Positions 8,094-15,937 of a stretch of 64,000 nt of DNA are shown here, in pieces. The first letter of the stretch is position 1, and every line of letters begins with the position of its first letter. The notes beneath the pieces were generated by a model, which did not search any database, was not told the origin of the DNA, and saw only the letters and a program-made list of their open reading frames with translations. The position numbers and the translations under genes were made by a program. Source of the stretch: Streptomyces microflavus (GTDB lineage: Bacteria; Actinomycetota; Actinomycetes; Streptomycetales; Streptomycetaceae); assembly GCF_014650075.1 (NCBI RefSeq), contig NZ_BMUG01000016.1, forward strand, positions 1-64,000, given 5' to 3'.

Positions 8094-8158
8094 CATCTGA
8101 CCCCTGTGCGGCGTGGGCCCCGCCTTCGGCGGGGCCCACGCCGCACAGGGGTCAGATG
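8094..8158 (-). terminator. 31-bp perfect hairpin ending the biosynthetic operon
   Basis: The arms 8094-8124 and 8128-8158 are perfectly complementary over 31 bases with a three-base TTC loop. The stop codon of the last biosynthetic gene (8152-8154) lies inside the right arm, so the stem begins at the coding end. It is exceptionally strong for a bacterial terminator and may also stabilise the 3' end. Confidence 0.8.
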
Positions 8159-9408
8159 GCCCGGCCTTGCTGGGGGGAGACCTTGAGGGTGAACTCCAGG
8201 AGTTCCACCGCCCCTCGCGCTGCGCGTGCGGCGTCCTCGGGAGTGTCCGCCAGAGCGCGGGCGAAGGCCACTCGTGAGTCGGAGGAGGTCAGGCCGCCCA
8301 CCTCCGATCCCGGTTTGGCGAGGAGGCGCACCTCCGTCACGCCGGGCAGGGAACGAGCCTCGTCGAGGCGGCCGACGTGGTCAAGGACACCGGTGGATTC
8401 CAGGGCTGCGAACCAGACGGCCGAGAAGAGCGCCGGGCGGTCCTCGGCCAGCGTGGCGCGGACGTCCGGCAGGACGCTCTCGCCCAGGGTCTGGCGGGCT
8501 GCGCAGTCGTCCACGTCGACGCCGGTCGCGTCCCGGACCAGCGCCGGGATCTCGTCACCGCCCATGCGGACGTGCGTCTCGATCAGGCGTGGGCCCTTCT
8601 CGGTGAGGCATATCTCCGAGTGGGTCGGGCCGAATTCCACACCCAGGGCGTCGAGTACGGCGCCGACGTAGGTGTGGATCTCGTCGCTGACTTTGTCGGT
8701 GAGCCGCGCCGGCGTGACGTGCCCGAGTTCTACGAAGGAGGCCGGGTCGGAGAATTTCGCGGTGATCGCGACGACCTGGTGCTCGCCCGACTCCGAGACG
8801 GCCTCGACGCTGAACTGCGGCCCGTTGAGGAACTCCTCGACGAGGACGCCCGCGTCGGGCAGGCCTTCGTAGCTGCTGTCGGCGCGGGCGTACGCCTCCG
8901 CCAGTTCGCTCTCGTCGGTCACCTTCGTGATGCCGGCGCTGCCGGAATTCGAGACGGGCTTCACCACGCAGGGCAGGCCGTACCGGCGGGCGAAGGTGCG
9001 CAGTTCGTCCGCGCCGGAGACGCGGACGCCAGCGGTGGAGTCCACGCCCGCCTCGCTCAGCCGGGCCCGCATGGCCCGCTTGTCGTGCACCAGATGGACG
9101 GTGTCCGGGCTGTGCGCGATGAGCCCCAGCGCCTCGGCGATGCGGGCGTAGTGGTTCTGGTTGCGCTCGCCGAAGGTGCCGATCCGGGTGAAGGGGTCCC
9201 GGGCGTGGACGGCCGCTGCCAGATCGACCCACTCCTGTTCGGGGGCATCGTCCCGGAGTCCCAGGACGCGGGCGTTGTCGCCGGGGGCGCGGACCCGGTC
9301 TACGGAGTCGATACGGCAGAACACCGTGGTGCGGGCGCCCGGACGGGCGGCGCGGATGCGGGCGGGGAAGTCGCGGCCGGTGCCGACGATCAGGATGTGC
9401 TCGGACAA
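8152..9408 (-). CDS. ATP-grasp ligase 1
   Basis: This 418-residue ATP-grasp enzyme starts at TTG 9408 (MSEHILIVGTGRDFPARI), with an AGGGA box upstream; the open frame extends further but is not protein-like. The pre-ATP-grasp Rossmann part covers ~1-110. The ATP-grasp fold follows with the lid VKPVSNSGSAGITKV, DAGVLVEEFLNGPQFSVEAV, GVEFGPTHSEICLT and the metal-binding end RLIETHVRMGGDEIP. Such enzymes activate a carboxylate as acyl phosphate and couple it to an amine, often making dipeptides. It is the last gene of the cluster, 58 bases after the second ligase. Substrates are unknown. Confidence 0.85.
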   Translation of the reverse strand: MSEHILIVGTGRDFPARIRAARPGARTTVFCRIDSVDRVRAPGDNARVLGLRDDAPEQEWVDLAAAVHARDPFTRIGTFGERNQNHYARIAEALGLIAHSPDTVHLVHDKRAMRARLSEAGVDSTAGVRVSGADELRTFARRYGLPCVVKPVSNSGSAGITKVTDESELAEAYARADSSYEGLPDAGVLVEEFLNGPQFSVEAVSESGEHQVVAITAKFSDPASFVELGHVTPARLTDKVSDEIHTYVGAVLDALGVEFGPTHSEICLTEKGPRLIETHVRMGGDEIPALVRDATGVDVDDCAARQTLGESVLPDVRATLAEDRPALFSAVWFAALESTGVLDHVGRLDEARSLPGVTEVRLLAKPGSEVGGLTSSDSRVAFARALADTPEDAARAARGAVELLEFTLKVSPQQGRAI

Positions 9409-9466
9409 GACGGCTTGTCCCTTCCGGGTGGGAGGAGGCGGAGGACGGTGACGGGCTCGGGACGTT

Positions 9467-10696
9467 TCATTCCCATCGGGTGTGCCGGTTCCACCACTCC
9501 ATGGCATCGGCGAGCCGGGACTCCACGGCGTCGGTGGTGTCGGCTTCGGCGAAGACGCTTGCCGCCGCGTCGGCCGCGCTCTCCACGCCGTGACAGTGCG
9601 TCCCGGCCTTGCGCATCAGGGTCAGCTTCGTGTCGGGGACCGGGCATGGGTCGGCCGGGGGGACGAAGACACCGTGGCCGGGGGGCAGCAGGACATGGCC
9701 GACGGACCGGGAGGGGGCGGCTGGCTGTGTGGTGAGGGTGAGGGGCAGCCCGCACTGAGCCCGGAGCCCTTCACGCGCAAGATGGACGCCGAAGGCCCGT
9801 ATGTACTGGTCGCCGATGAGGGAGCCGCCAGCGCGGCTGGCGATCTCGCACAGCACGGGGATGCCGTCCGGGCCGACCCATGCCTCCAGGTGGAAGGCGA
9901 GAGGGTGCGGCGCCGGGGGCAGAGCGGCGATGACGTCGGCGGTCATGCGCTGGAGCGTGTGTGTGGTGGCCTCGTCGGGGGCGAGCAGGATGCTGCCGGT
10001 GTGAAGGTTCTCCCGGACACGTTCGGCGAGGCCGCCGGTGTAGCGGGCGGGCCATGAGTGGACGACCCGGCCGTCCTGCATGATGCCGTCCACGTGGTGG
10101 AAGTCGCCGTGGGCGAGGCTCTCCACCATCCACTGGCCGGGCAGGTACGGCACCGCGGAGCCGCGCTCCCGCGCGAAGAAGTCCGTGATGTCCGCGGGCT
10201 CGCGCAGGAACGCTACTCCTTCCGCACCGGCGCCAGCGCGCGGCTTGACGACGACGGGCAGCCCGTTGGTGTCTACGAAGTCGAGCAGATCCTGCGGGCT
10301 GTCCACGGCGGCGAACGCCGGAACCCGTACGCCTGCGGCCTGCGCGCACTCCTTCATGACCACCTTGTCGCGGTAGGCGATGGCCGAGGCGACGTCTTGT
10401 CCGGGCAGGCCGAGCCGGGCACGCAGCCGGGCGGCCCGCAGCACGTCGCTCTCGCTGGTGCTGGCCACCAGGCTTACCCCGTACGCGCGGGCGGCTGCCT
10501 CCGCGAGCTCCTCGGTCGCCCAGCCGTGGTAGTCGTCGACCAGCCGGTGGCGGGGGAAGGAGGCGGCCAGGACTTCCTCGGCACCGTCGACCGCCTTGGG
10601 CGTGGTGATCAGTACGGCGTCCTGGGGGTGGTCGAGCCACTGTTGGAGCGGCCGGGCGGTGAGTGGCTGACGCGAAAGCAACAGAACGGTGGGCAT
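9467..10696 (-). CDS. ATP-grasp ligase 2
   Basis: This 409-residue ATP-grasp protein begins MPTVLLLSRQPLTARPL. Its motifs are ASAIAYRDKVVMKECAQAAG (substrate/ATP entry), LPVVVKPRAGAGAEGVAFL (glycine-rich lid), PGQWMVESLAHGDFHHVDGI and PVLCEIASRAGGSLIGDQYI (metal ligands Glu/Asn-type site). A C-terminal ~90-residue beta-rich domain follows. It is of the carboxylate-amine ligase type found in small-peptide antibiotic pathways. It starts 3 bases after the flavin reductase. Two ligases in one operon imply two acyl couplings, or one ligation plus one activation step. Confidence 0.85.
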   Translation of the reverse strand: MPTVLLLSRQPLTARPLQQWLDHPQDAVLITTPKAVDGAEEVLAASFPRHRLVDDYHGWATEELAEAAARAYGVSLVASTSESDVLRAARLRARLGLPGQDVASAIAYRDKVVMKECAQAAGVRVPAFAAVDSPQDLLDFVDTNGLPVVVKPRAGAGAEGVAFLREPADITDFFARERGSAVPYLPGQWMVESLAHGDFHHVDGIMQDGRVVHSWPARYTGGLAERVRENLHTGSILLAPDEATTHTLQRMTADVIAALPPAPHPLAFHLEAWVGPDGIPVLCEIASRAGGSLIGDQYIRAFGVHLAREGLRAQCGLPLTLTTQPAAPSRSVGHVLLPPGHGVFVPPADPCPVPDTKLTLMRKAGTHCHGVESAADAAASVFAEADTTDAVESRLADAMEWWNRHTRWE

Positions 10697-10699
10697 GTG

Positions 10700-11197
10700 T
10701 CAGGTCCTTGCTGGAAGAGGAGTCGGGACCGGCTGCAGGCTCCCGTGACGGTGGACGAGGCCGTCCCCCTGCTCGCCGTGCTCGACCTGCTCGACGGCGC
10801 CCACCAGTAGATGGTGGTCGCCCAGGCGCACGGTGTTGTGGCGCGAGCACAGCAGCCGACCCAGACATCCTCCCAGGTACGGCACGCTGTACGGGCCGGT
10901 GGGCCAGTCGGTCGGCGGGGCGAAGCGGTCGGCGCCCGGGGTGGCGAAGCGCAGGGCCGTGGCCGCCTGATCGGCGCCGAGCAGATGGATCGCGAAGTGC
11001 TCGCAGTGCACCAGCTTCCGCCACGTGGTGGAGGTGTCCGCGAGAGCGACGGCGATGAGAGCGGGTTCGGCGCTGATGGAGGTGAAGGAGGTGACGGTCA
11101 CTCCCACCGGGCCGCTCGTCCCGGCGGCCGTCAGGACCGTGACCCCCGAGGGATGGGCACGCAGGACGGAGCGCAGGGACGTCGCACCGACGGTCAT
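10700..11197 (-). CDS. Flavin reductase (HpaC/ActVB-like)
   Basis: This 165-residue NAD(P)H:FMN reductase has the flavin-reductase fold motifs LRAHPSGVTVLTA, GVTVTSFTSISAEPALIAVAL and FAIHLLGADQAA. It would supply reduced FMN to the adjacent two-component monooxygenase, with which it shares an ATGA overlap (its start at 11197 overlaps that gene's stop). This coupling makes the partnership very likely. It acts in the cytoplasm. Confidence 0.88.
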   Translation of the reverse strand: MTVGATSLRSVLRAHPSGVTVLTAAGTSGPVGVTVTSFTSISAEPALIAVALADTSTTWRKLVHCEHFAIHLLGADQAATALRFATPGADRFAPPTDWPTGPYSVPYLGGCLGRLLCSRHNTVRLGDHHLLVGAVEQVEHGEQGDGLVHRHGSLQPVPTPLPART

Positions 11198-12546
11198 GCT
11201 CCGCTCGCCGGGGCCGGGGGGAAGGCGGGCCGGGGCAGTCCGAGGTTCTCCCGTAGCGTGGTGCCTTCGTAGGAGGTGCGCACCAGGCCGCGGCGCTGCA
11301 GCTCGGGTACGAGGAGGTCGACGATGGCGTCCAGGCCGCCCGGGTGGTAGTCGGGCATGATGTTGAAGCCGTCGGCGGCGTCGTTGACGAACCAGTCCTC
11401 CAGCTCGTCCGCGATGGTCTCGGGGGTGCCGAGCAGGAAGCGGTGCCCGCGTCCGGCGGCGACGGCCAGGTAGAGCTCACGGATGGTCAGGCCCCGCCTG
11501 CGGGCCTGCTCGTAGATGATCTGCTGCTTGCCGGTGCTGCCCTCGGTGGCGGGGAGTTCCGGCAGAGGGCCGTCCAGCGGGTGGCCGGTGAGGTCGACGT
11601 TGCCGAGCTGGTACGAGAGCATCCCGAGGCCGACCACCGGGTCGACGAGGGACTGGAGGGTCGCGTACTTGTCCTCGGCTTCCGCCAGTGTTCGGCCCAC
11701 CACGATGAAGGCGCCGGGCAGGATCTTGACGTCGTCGGGGTCGCGGCCGTAGTCGGCGACCTGCTTTTTCAGACCGCGGTAGTAGACCTGGGCCTGGTCC
11801 AGGGTCTGCTGGACGGTGAAGACGACCTCCGCCCAGCGGGCGGCGAAGTCCTGTCCGTCCGGGGAGGAGCCTGCCTGGACGATGACGGGGTGGCCCTGCG
11901 GCGGGCGGGCAACGTTCAGCGGGCCCTGTACGGAGAAGTGCTCGCCCTTGTGTCCGAGGATGTGCAGCTTCTCCGGCTCGAAGAAGCGGCCGGACTCCTT
12001 GTCGTAGAGGAAGGCGTCGTCTTCCCAGCTGTCCCACAGCCCGGTGACGACCTGCATGAACTCCCGTGCGCGGTGGTATCGGGCCGCGTGCTCGGGTTGC
12101 TTGTCCAGGTTGTAGTTGCGCGCTTCGGCGTCCGTCGCGGAGGTCACGACGTTCCAGCCCGAGCGGCCGGCGCTGAGGTGGTCGAGGGAGGCGAACTGCC
12201 GTGCCAGGGTGAAGGGTTCGTTGTAGGTCGTGGACGCGGTCGCGGTGAGGCCGATGTGCCGGGTGTGCACGGCGAGCGCGGACAGTAGGGTCAGCGGCTC
12301 GAAGTGGACCATGCGGCCCTGGCGGCTCAGCTCGTCGGCGTCCTTGTACTTGGTTCGCACTCCGGCCCCGTCGGACAGGAAGACCATGTCGAACATGCCG
12401 CGCTCGGCGGTCTGCACCAGGGAGCGGTAGTAGTCGAAGTTCAGGCCGCCGTCGGGACGGGCTTCGGGGTGCCGCCAGGCGGCTATGTGGTGGCCGGGCG
12501 CGGGAAGGAAGGCGCCGAGCTTCATCATGCGGGGGTGCGGGCTCAC
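11194..12546 (-). CDS. NtaA/SnaA/DszA-family FMN-dependent monooxygenase
   Basis: This 450-residue luciferase-like monooxygenase starts at GTG 12546 with a GGAGG box seven bases before it. Family signatures are KLGAFLPAPGHHIAAWR, SGWNVVTSATDAEARNY, HPVIVQAGSSPDGQDFAARWAE (written in parts: HPVIVQAGSS, GQDFAARWAE) and DGFNIMPDYHPGGLDAIVD. Members use FMNH2 from a partner reductase to oxidise amines, amides or sulfur heterocycles; examples act on nitrilotriacetate, pristinamycin IIB and dibenzothiophene sulfone. In this cluster it is the best candidate for introducing an N-O bond or an imine. Full family length, with no missing motif noticed. Confidence 0.9.
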   Translation of the reverse strand: MSPHPRMMKLGAFLPAPGHHIAAWRHPEARPDGGLNFDYYRSLVQTAERGMFDMVFLSDGAGVRTKYKDADELSRQGRMVHFEPLTLLSALAVHTRHIGLTATASTTYNEPFTLARQFASLDHLSAGRSGWNVVTSATDAEARNYNLDKQPEHAARYHRAREFMQVVTGLWDSWEDDAFLYDKESGRFFEPEKLHILGHKGEHFSVQGPLNVARPPQGHPVIVQAGSSPDGQDFAARWAEVVFTVQQTLDQAQVYYRGLKKQVADYGRDPDDVKILPGAFIVVGRTLAEAEDKYATLQSLVDPVVGLGMLSYQLGNVDLTGHPLDGPLPELPATEGSTGKQQIIYEQARRRGLTIRELYLAVAAGRGHRFLLGTPETIADELEDWFVNDAADGFNIMPDYHPGGLDAIVDLLVPELQRRGLVRTSYEGTTLRENLGLPRPAFPPAPASGA

Positions 12547-12595
12547 CGGGGAACCTCCAAGTTCGAGAGGGGTGGGGCGCAGGACGAGGGCGGGG

Positions 12596-13555
12596 TCAGC
12601 CGAGGAGGCGGACGGGAGTGCCGGCGAGGTAAGCCTGGATGTCCTCGACGGCGTGGGTGTAGTAGGTGCGGTAGTTGTTCTGGGAGACGTATCCCAAGTG
12701 AGGGGTGGCCAGGAGGCGGGGGGTGGTGCGCACCGGGTGGTCGGCGGGCAGCGGCTCGGTGTCGTACACGTCCAGGCCGGCGCCGGCGATGCGCCCTTCC
12801 CGCAGGGCGTCCAGGAGGGCGTCCTGGTCGATCAGGCCGGCCCGGGAGGTGTTGACCAGGTAGGCGGTCGGCTTCAGGAGCGCCAGTTCGGAGGGACCGA
12901 GGAGGCCGCGGGTGCGGTCGCCGAGGACCAGGTGCAGCGAGACGAAGTCGCTGGTGGAGAGGAGCTCCTCCTTGCTGGAGGCCCGCCGGACACCGACTTC
13001 GGCGGCGCGCTCGTCGGTGAGGTTCTGGCTCCAGGCCTGGACGTCCATGCCGAAGGCGAGCGCGACCTGTGCGACCCGGCTGCCGATCTTGCCCAGGCCG
13101 AGGAGGCCCAGGGTCCGGCCGTGGAGGTCGGCGCCGACGGTGGACTGCCAGGGGCCGCCGGCGCGCAGCGCCGTGTTCTCGGTGACGATGCTCCGGGCCA
13201 GCCCCAGCAGCAGGGCCCAGGTCAGCTCGACGGGCGGGGTCGAGGTGCTGGCGGTACCGCAGACGGTGACGCCGTTGCGTTCGGCCGCCGCGTAGTCGAT
13301 GACGCTGTTGCGCATGCCGGAGGCGATGAGCAGGCGCAGACGGGGCAGTCGGTCGAGGAGGGAGGCGGGGAAGACGACACGTTCGCGTAGTGTCACGATG
13401 ATGTCGAAGTCGGCCAGGGCGGCGGCGAGCCCGTCCTCGGTGGCGAAATGCTCGGGGAAGCTGACGATCTCCACCTGGCCCTTGAGAGGGCCCCAGTCGG
13501 CGGCAGTGGTGGCCACCTGCTGGAAGTCGTCGAGTACGGCGCAGCGAAGGCTCAT
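12596..13555 (-). CDS. D-2-hydroxyacid dehydrogenase
   Basis: This 319-residue NAD(P)-dependent enzyme of the D-isomer 2-hydroxyacid dehydrogenase family starts at ATG 13555 with AAGGA before it, one base past the stop of the enolase-type gene. Rossmann motif: LGLGKIGSRVAQVALAFG. Catalytic residues are in place: Arg in LVNTSRAGLID, Glu in LDVYDTEPLP and His in ATPHLGYV. In the proposed pathway it would oxidise (possibly with decarboxylation) or reduce a 2-hydroxy/2-oxo acid made by the citrate synthase and aconitase homologues. Confidence 0.88.
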   Translation of the reverse strand: MSLRCAVLDDFQQVATTAADWGPLKGQVEIVSFPEHFATEDGLAAALADFDIIVTLRERVVFPASLLDRLPRLRLLIASGMRNSVIDYAAAERNGVTVCGTASTSTPPVELTWALLLGLARSIVTENTALRAGGPWQSTVGADLHGRTLGLLGLGKIGSRVAQVALAFGMDVQAWSQNLTDERAAEVGVRRASSKEELLSTSDFVSLHLVLGDRTRGLLGPSELALLKPTAYLVNTSRAGLIDQDALLDALREGRIAGAGLDVYDTEPLPADHPVRTTPRLLATPHLGYVSQNNYRTYYTHAVEDIQAYLAGTPVRLLG

Positions 13556-13556
13556 G

Positions 13557-14564
13557 TCAGTCCTTTTCCAAATGAGTCGGAGTCTGCTGGAGGGGGGTGG
13601 CACCGATGCCGGGGCCGGTGGGCAGGGAGAGGGTCCCCTCGTCGATCAGTACCCCAGTGAACGGGTCGTCGCGCAGCCCGATGGGGCCGTCCAGATCGAG
13701 GTGGTCCGCGAGAGGGGCGAGCTGCGCCATGGCGGAGACGCCCAGCGCGCTCTCCACCTTGCAGCCGAGCATGGTCCGCAGTCCGCAGGCGCGGGCCAGC
13801 AGGATCATGCGATGGGCCTCGGACAGGCCGCCGCAGGTGACGAGTTTGATATTGACGCCGCTGACGTGTCCGCGTAGGCGCAGCACGTCCTCGGGCGTGG
13901 CGCAGTCCTCGTCGGCGAAGACGGGGATGGGCGAGCGCTCGTGGACCTGACGCAGGTCATCGGGGCGGCCGGGAGCGATGGGCTGCTCCAGGAGTTCGAC
14001 ATCGTGGCGGTGCAGCTCTTCCGCGACCCTGAGGGCCTGCGCCAGATCCCACGAGCCGTTGCCGTCGACGCGGATACGGCCGGGATAGACGGAGCGGAGG
14101 ACTCCGGCGCGGCTCCCGTCGTCCTGCGCGGTGAGCTTGAGCTTGAGGACCGGCCAGTGCGCGAGCGCGAGGCCCCTGTGGACCAACTCGTCGTCGGGGC
14201 AAGCGCCGATGGACAGGGCGGTAGGTGGTACGGGCAGGCCGTCGAGCCCCAGCAACTGGTGCAGTGGGCGGCCGACGGCCTTGCCGAGCAGGTCGTGCAA
14301 GGCCATGTCGACGGCTGAACGGGTCGCCGCGCCGACATCGGGAAGCGCATCGAGCGCCGCCCGCAAGCTGTACGGGGACGCTCCGGCCAGCGCGGGCGCG
14401 CAGGCATCGAGCCCGGCGGGTTCGGCGCCGCGGGCGGTGCCGAACCCGCGCAGGTCACGCCAGGTCAGCTCGACGACGCGCTGGCGTACCTGGGTGGTGA
14501 CGCCGTTGTTGCTCACGAAAGGTTCGCGCAGGGCGATGACGATCTCGCGGTGGGCGAGCTTCAT
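13557..14564 (-). CDS. Enolase-superfamily enzyme (dipeptide epimerase-like)
   Basis: This 335-residue muconate/mandelate racemase-type enzyme starts at ATG 14564, overlapping the previous stop (ATGA). It has a capping domain up to ~110, then the barrel with PVLKLKLTA (KxK base), IRVDGNGSWD (Asp metal ligand), ELLEQPI (Glu), PVFADEDC (Asp) and VNIKLVTCGGL (second base Lys). The KxK/K pair is the signature of Ala-Glu-type dipeptide epimerases and related racemases. It may epimerise an amino acid or dipeptide, or act on a tricarboxylate-like intermediate. All metal ligands are present. Confidence 0.82.
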   Translation of the reverse strand: MKLAHREIVIALREPFVSNNGVTTQVRQRVVELTWRDLRGFGTARGAEPAGLDACAPALAGASPYSLRAALDALPDVGAATRSAVDMALHDLLGKAVGRPLHQLLGLDGLPVPPTALSIGACPDDELVHRGLALAHWPVLKLKLTAQDDGSRAGVLRSVYPGRIRVDGNGSWDLAQALRVAEELHRHDVELLEQPIAPGRPDDLRQVHERSPIPVFADEDCATPEDVLRLRGHVSGVNIKLVTCGGLSEAHRMILLARACGLRTMLGCKVESALGVSAMAQLAPLADHLDLDGPIGLRDDPFTGVLIDEGTLSLPTGPGIGATPLQQTPTHLEKD

Positions 14565-15937
14565 CCGAGAACCTCCTCGAACGCGGCGACCGCCGCGCAT
14601 GCCTGACGGAAGGTGAGCGTGCGGAACCGGTCCGGTTCGACCGGTACGGCGGGCTCCCGCACGGTGCCGTCGGCCGGGACCCCGCTGCCCCCGGCGAACC
14701 GGCCGCGCAGGTATGGCGAGAGTGACTCGGCGTTGCCCTCCAGCCAGCGCAGCGTCGTGCCGTGTGCGGCTTCCGGGTCGGCGGCCCGGAGCCGGGCGAA
14801 CAGGTCGCACAGCAGGTTGATGTCGCGGGGAGAGGTGCTGGGCGGACACAGCATGAAGGTCTGGGCGGGCAGCAGGACGAACGCCACCGGGCGGGCGGCC
14901 TCGAAGTGCTCGACCAGCGGGTCGGTGATCGCGCGCAGGGAACGCACGGTGGAGCGCCGGGTCAGGTAGCCGTTGCGCCGGGGCGGGCAGCCGGCCATGG
15001 CGCGCGCTCCCCAGTGCAGATGGGTGATGAAGGGCTGTTCCGGAGGGCCGGGCGGTACGTCGGGGTGGTGCGTGTCCAGCAGCGCGAAAAGGACGTTGGT
15101 GAGCTGGAGCGACATCACAGGGAGCAGCGGCGGCAGCTCGGGCAGACGGGCGAAGAACGCGGCCGGGTCCACCAGCGCCTGGACCGTCACCATGACCGCC
15201 TCGGCCAGCGAGCGCGCCGAAGGGTAGTGCTGGTCCTCCACTAGGTAGCCGGCGCCCTCCGGGCGCACCCGGCAGCGGGCCACCTCGCCGTCCAGGCGTA
15301 CCGCTTGGCTGATCAGTTCGGCGAACGCCTGGTTGCGCCCCTGGGCTGCGGCCTGTTCCAGGAGCAGGGTGAGCATGTCGGTGACGAGGTCGGCGCGGTC
15401 GGTCAGGACGGTGGCCCAGTACCGGAAGCGGTAGTCGGGCAGGGCCGCCATCCGCTGCTTGTGCAGGTCCACCAGGGGGATGAGCTGACCGTCGACCTCG
15501 GCCTGCACCAGGGGGCAGAACAGCGGTGCGGTGCGGTCGCGGCGTACGAAGCGGGAGCCGGCCCAGGTGTGCAGCGGCAGAACGTGCCGTTTGCCCTGGT
15601 CGATGAGGCAGCCGGGCTGGTACGCCTCGTCGCCGCCCGCAGTGTCGGCCTCGGTGCGGGTGAAGCCGTAGATCAGAGGGTAGCCGTGGCCACCCCCGCA
15701 GACGGCGGTGTTGAAGTCCATCGGCCCGGCCCGTCCGGCCGCGATGTCCTCCCAGTTCCCCAGGTGGCCGGTGCGCGGCGGCAGCAACGACGGGTCCTTG
15801 GCCAAGGCATCCAGGAGGGTGCCGATGGGCAGGTCGTGGGTACCGGCGTGGACGGGGACGAATGTCTTCGCGCCTGAAGCGAGCGCGTCGGCTTCGGCCG
15901 CCGTGCGCAGACCCAGGGCGTCCAGGATGTGCGTCAC
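14561..15937 (-). CDS. Unrecognised 458-residue biosynthetic-cluster protein
   Basis: It starts at GTG 15937 (MTHILDALGLRTAAEAD), overlapping the aconitase stop by GTGA, and overlaps the next gene by ATGA, so it is fully embedded in the operon. I do not recognise a domain. Distinct segments are TFVPVHAGTHDLPIG, DFNTAVCGGGHGYPLIYGF, PGCLIDQGKRHVLPLHTW, PLVDLHKQRMAALPDYRFRYW, VMSLQLTNVLFALLDTHHPD and SPRDINLLCDLFARL. It looks soluble, with no signal or membrane segment and with conserved-looking His, Cys and Gly clusters that would suit an enzyme. Co-location implies a step between the aconitase and epimerase-like enzymes, but no reaction can be assigned. Confidence 0.8.
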   Translation of the reverse strand: MTHILDALGLRTAAEADALASGAKTFVPVHAGTHDLPIGTLLDALAKDPSLLPPRTGHLGNWEDIAAGRAGPMDFNTAVCGGGHGYPLIYGFTRTEADTAGGDEAYQPGCLIDQGKRHVLPLHTWAGSRFVRRDRTAPLFCPLVQAEVDGQLIPLVDLHKQRMAALPDYRFRYWATVLTDRADLVTDMLTLLLEQAAAQGRNQAFAELISQAVRLDGEVARCRVRPEGAGYLVEDQHYPSARSLAEAVMVTVQALVDPAAFFARLPELPPLLPVMSLQLTNVLFALLDTHHPDVPPGPPEQPFITHLHWGARAMAGCPPRRNGYLTRRSTVRSLRAITDPLVEHFEAARPVAFVLLPAQTFMLCPPSTSPRDINLLCDLFARLRAADPEAAHGTTLRWLEGNAESLSPYLRGRFAGGSGVPADGTVREPAVPVEPDRFRTLTFRQACAAVAAFEEVLG

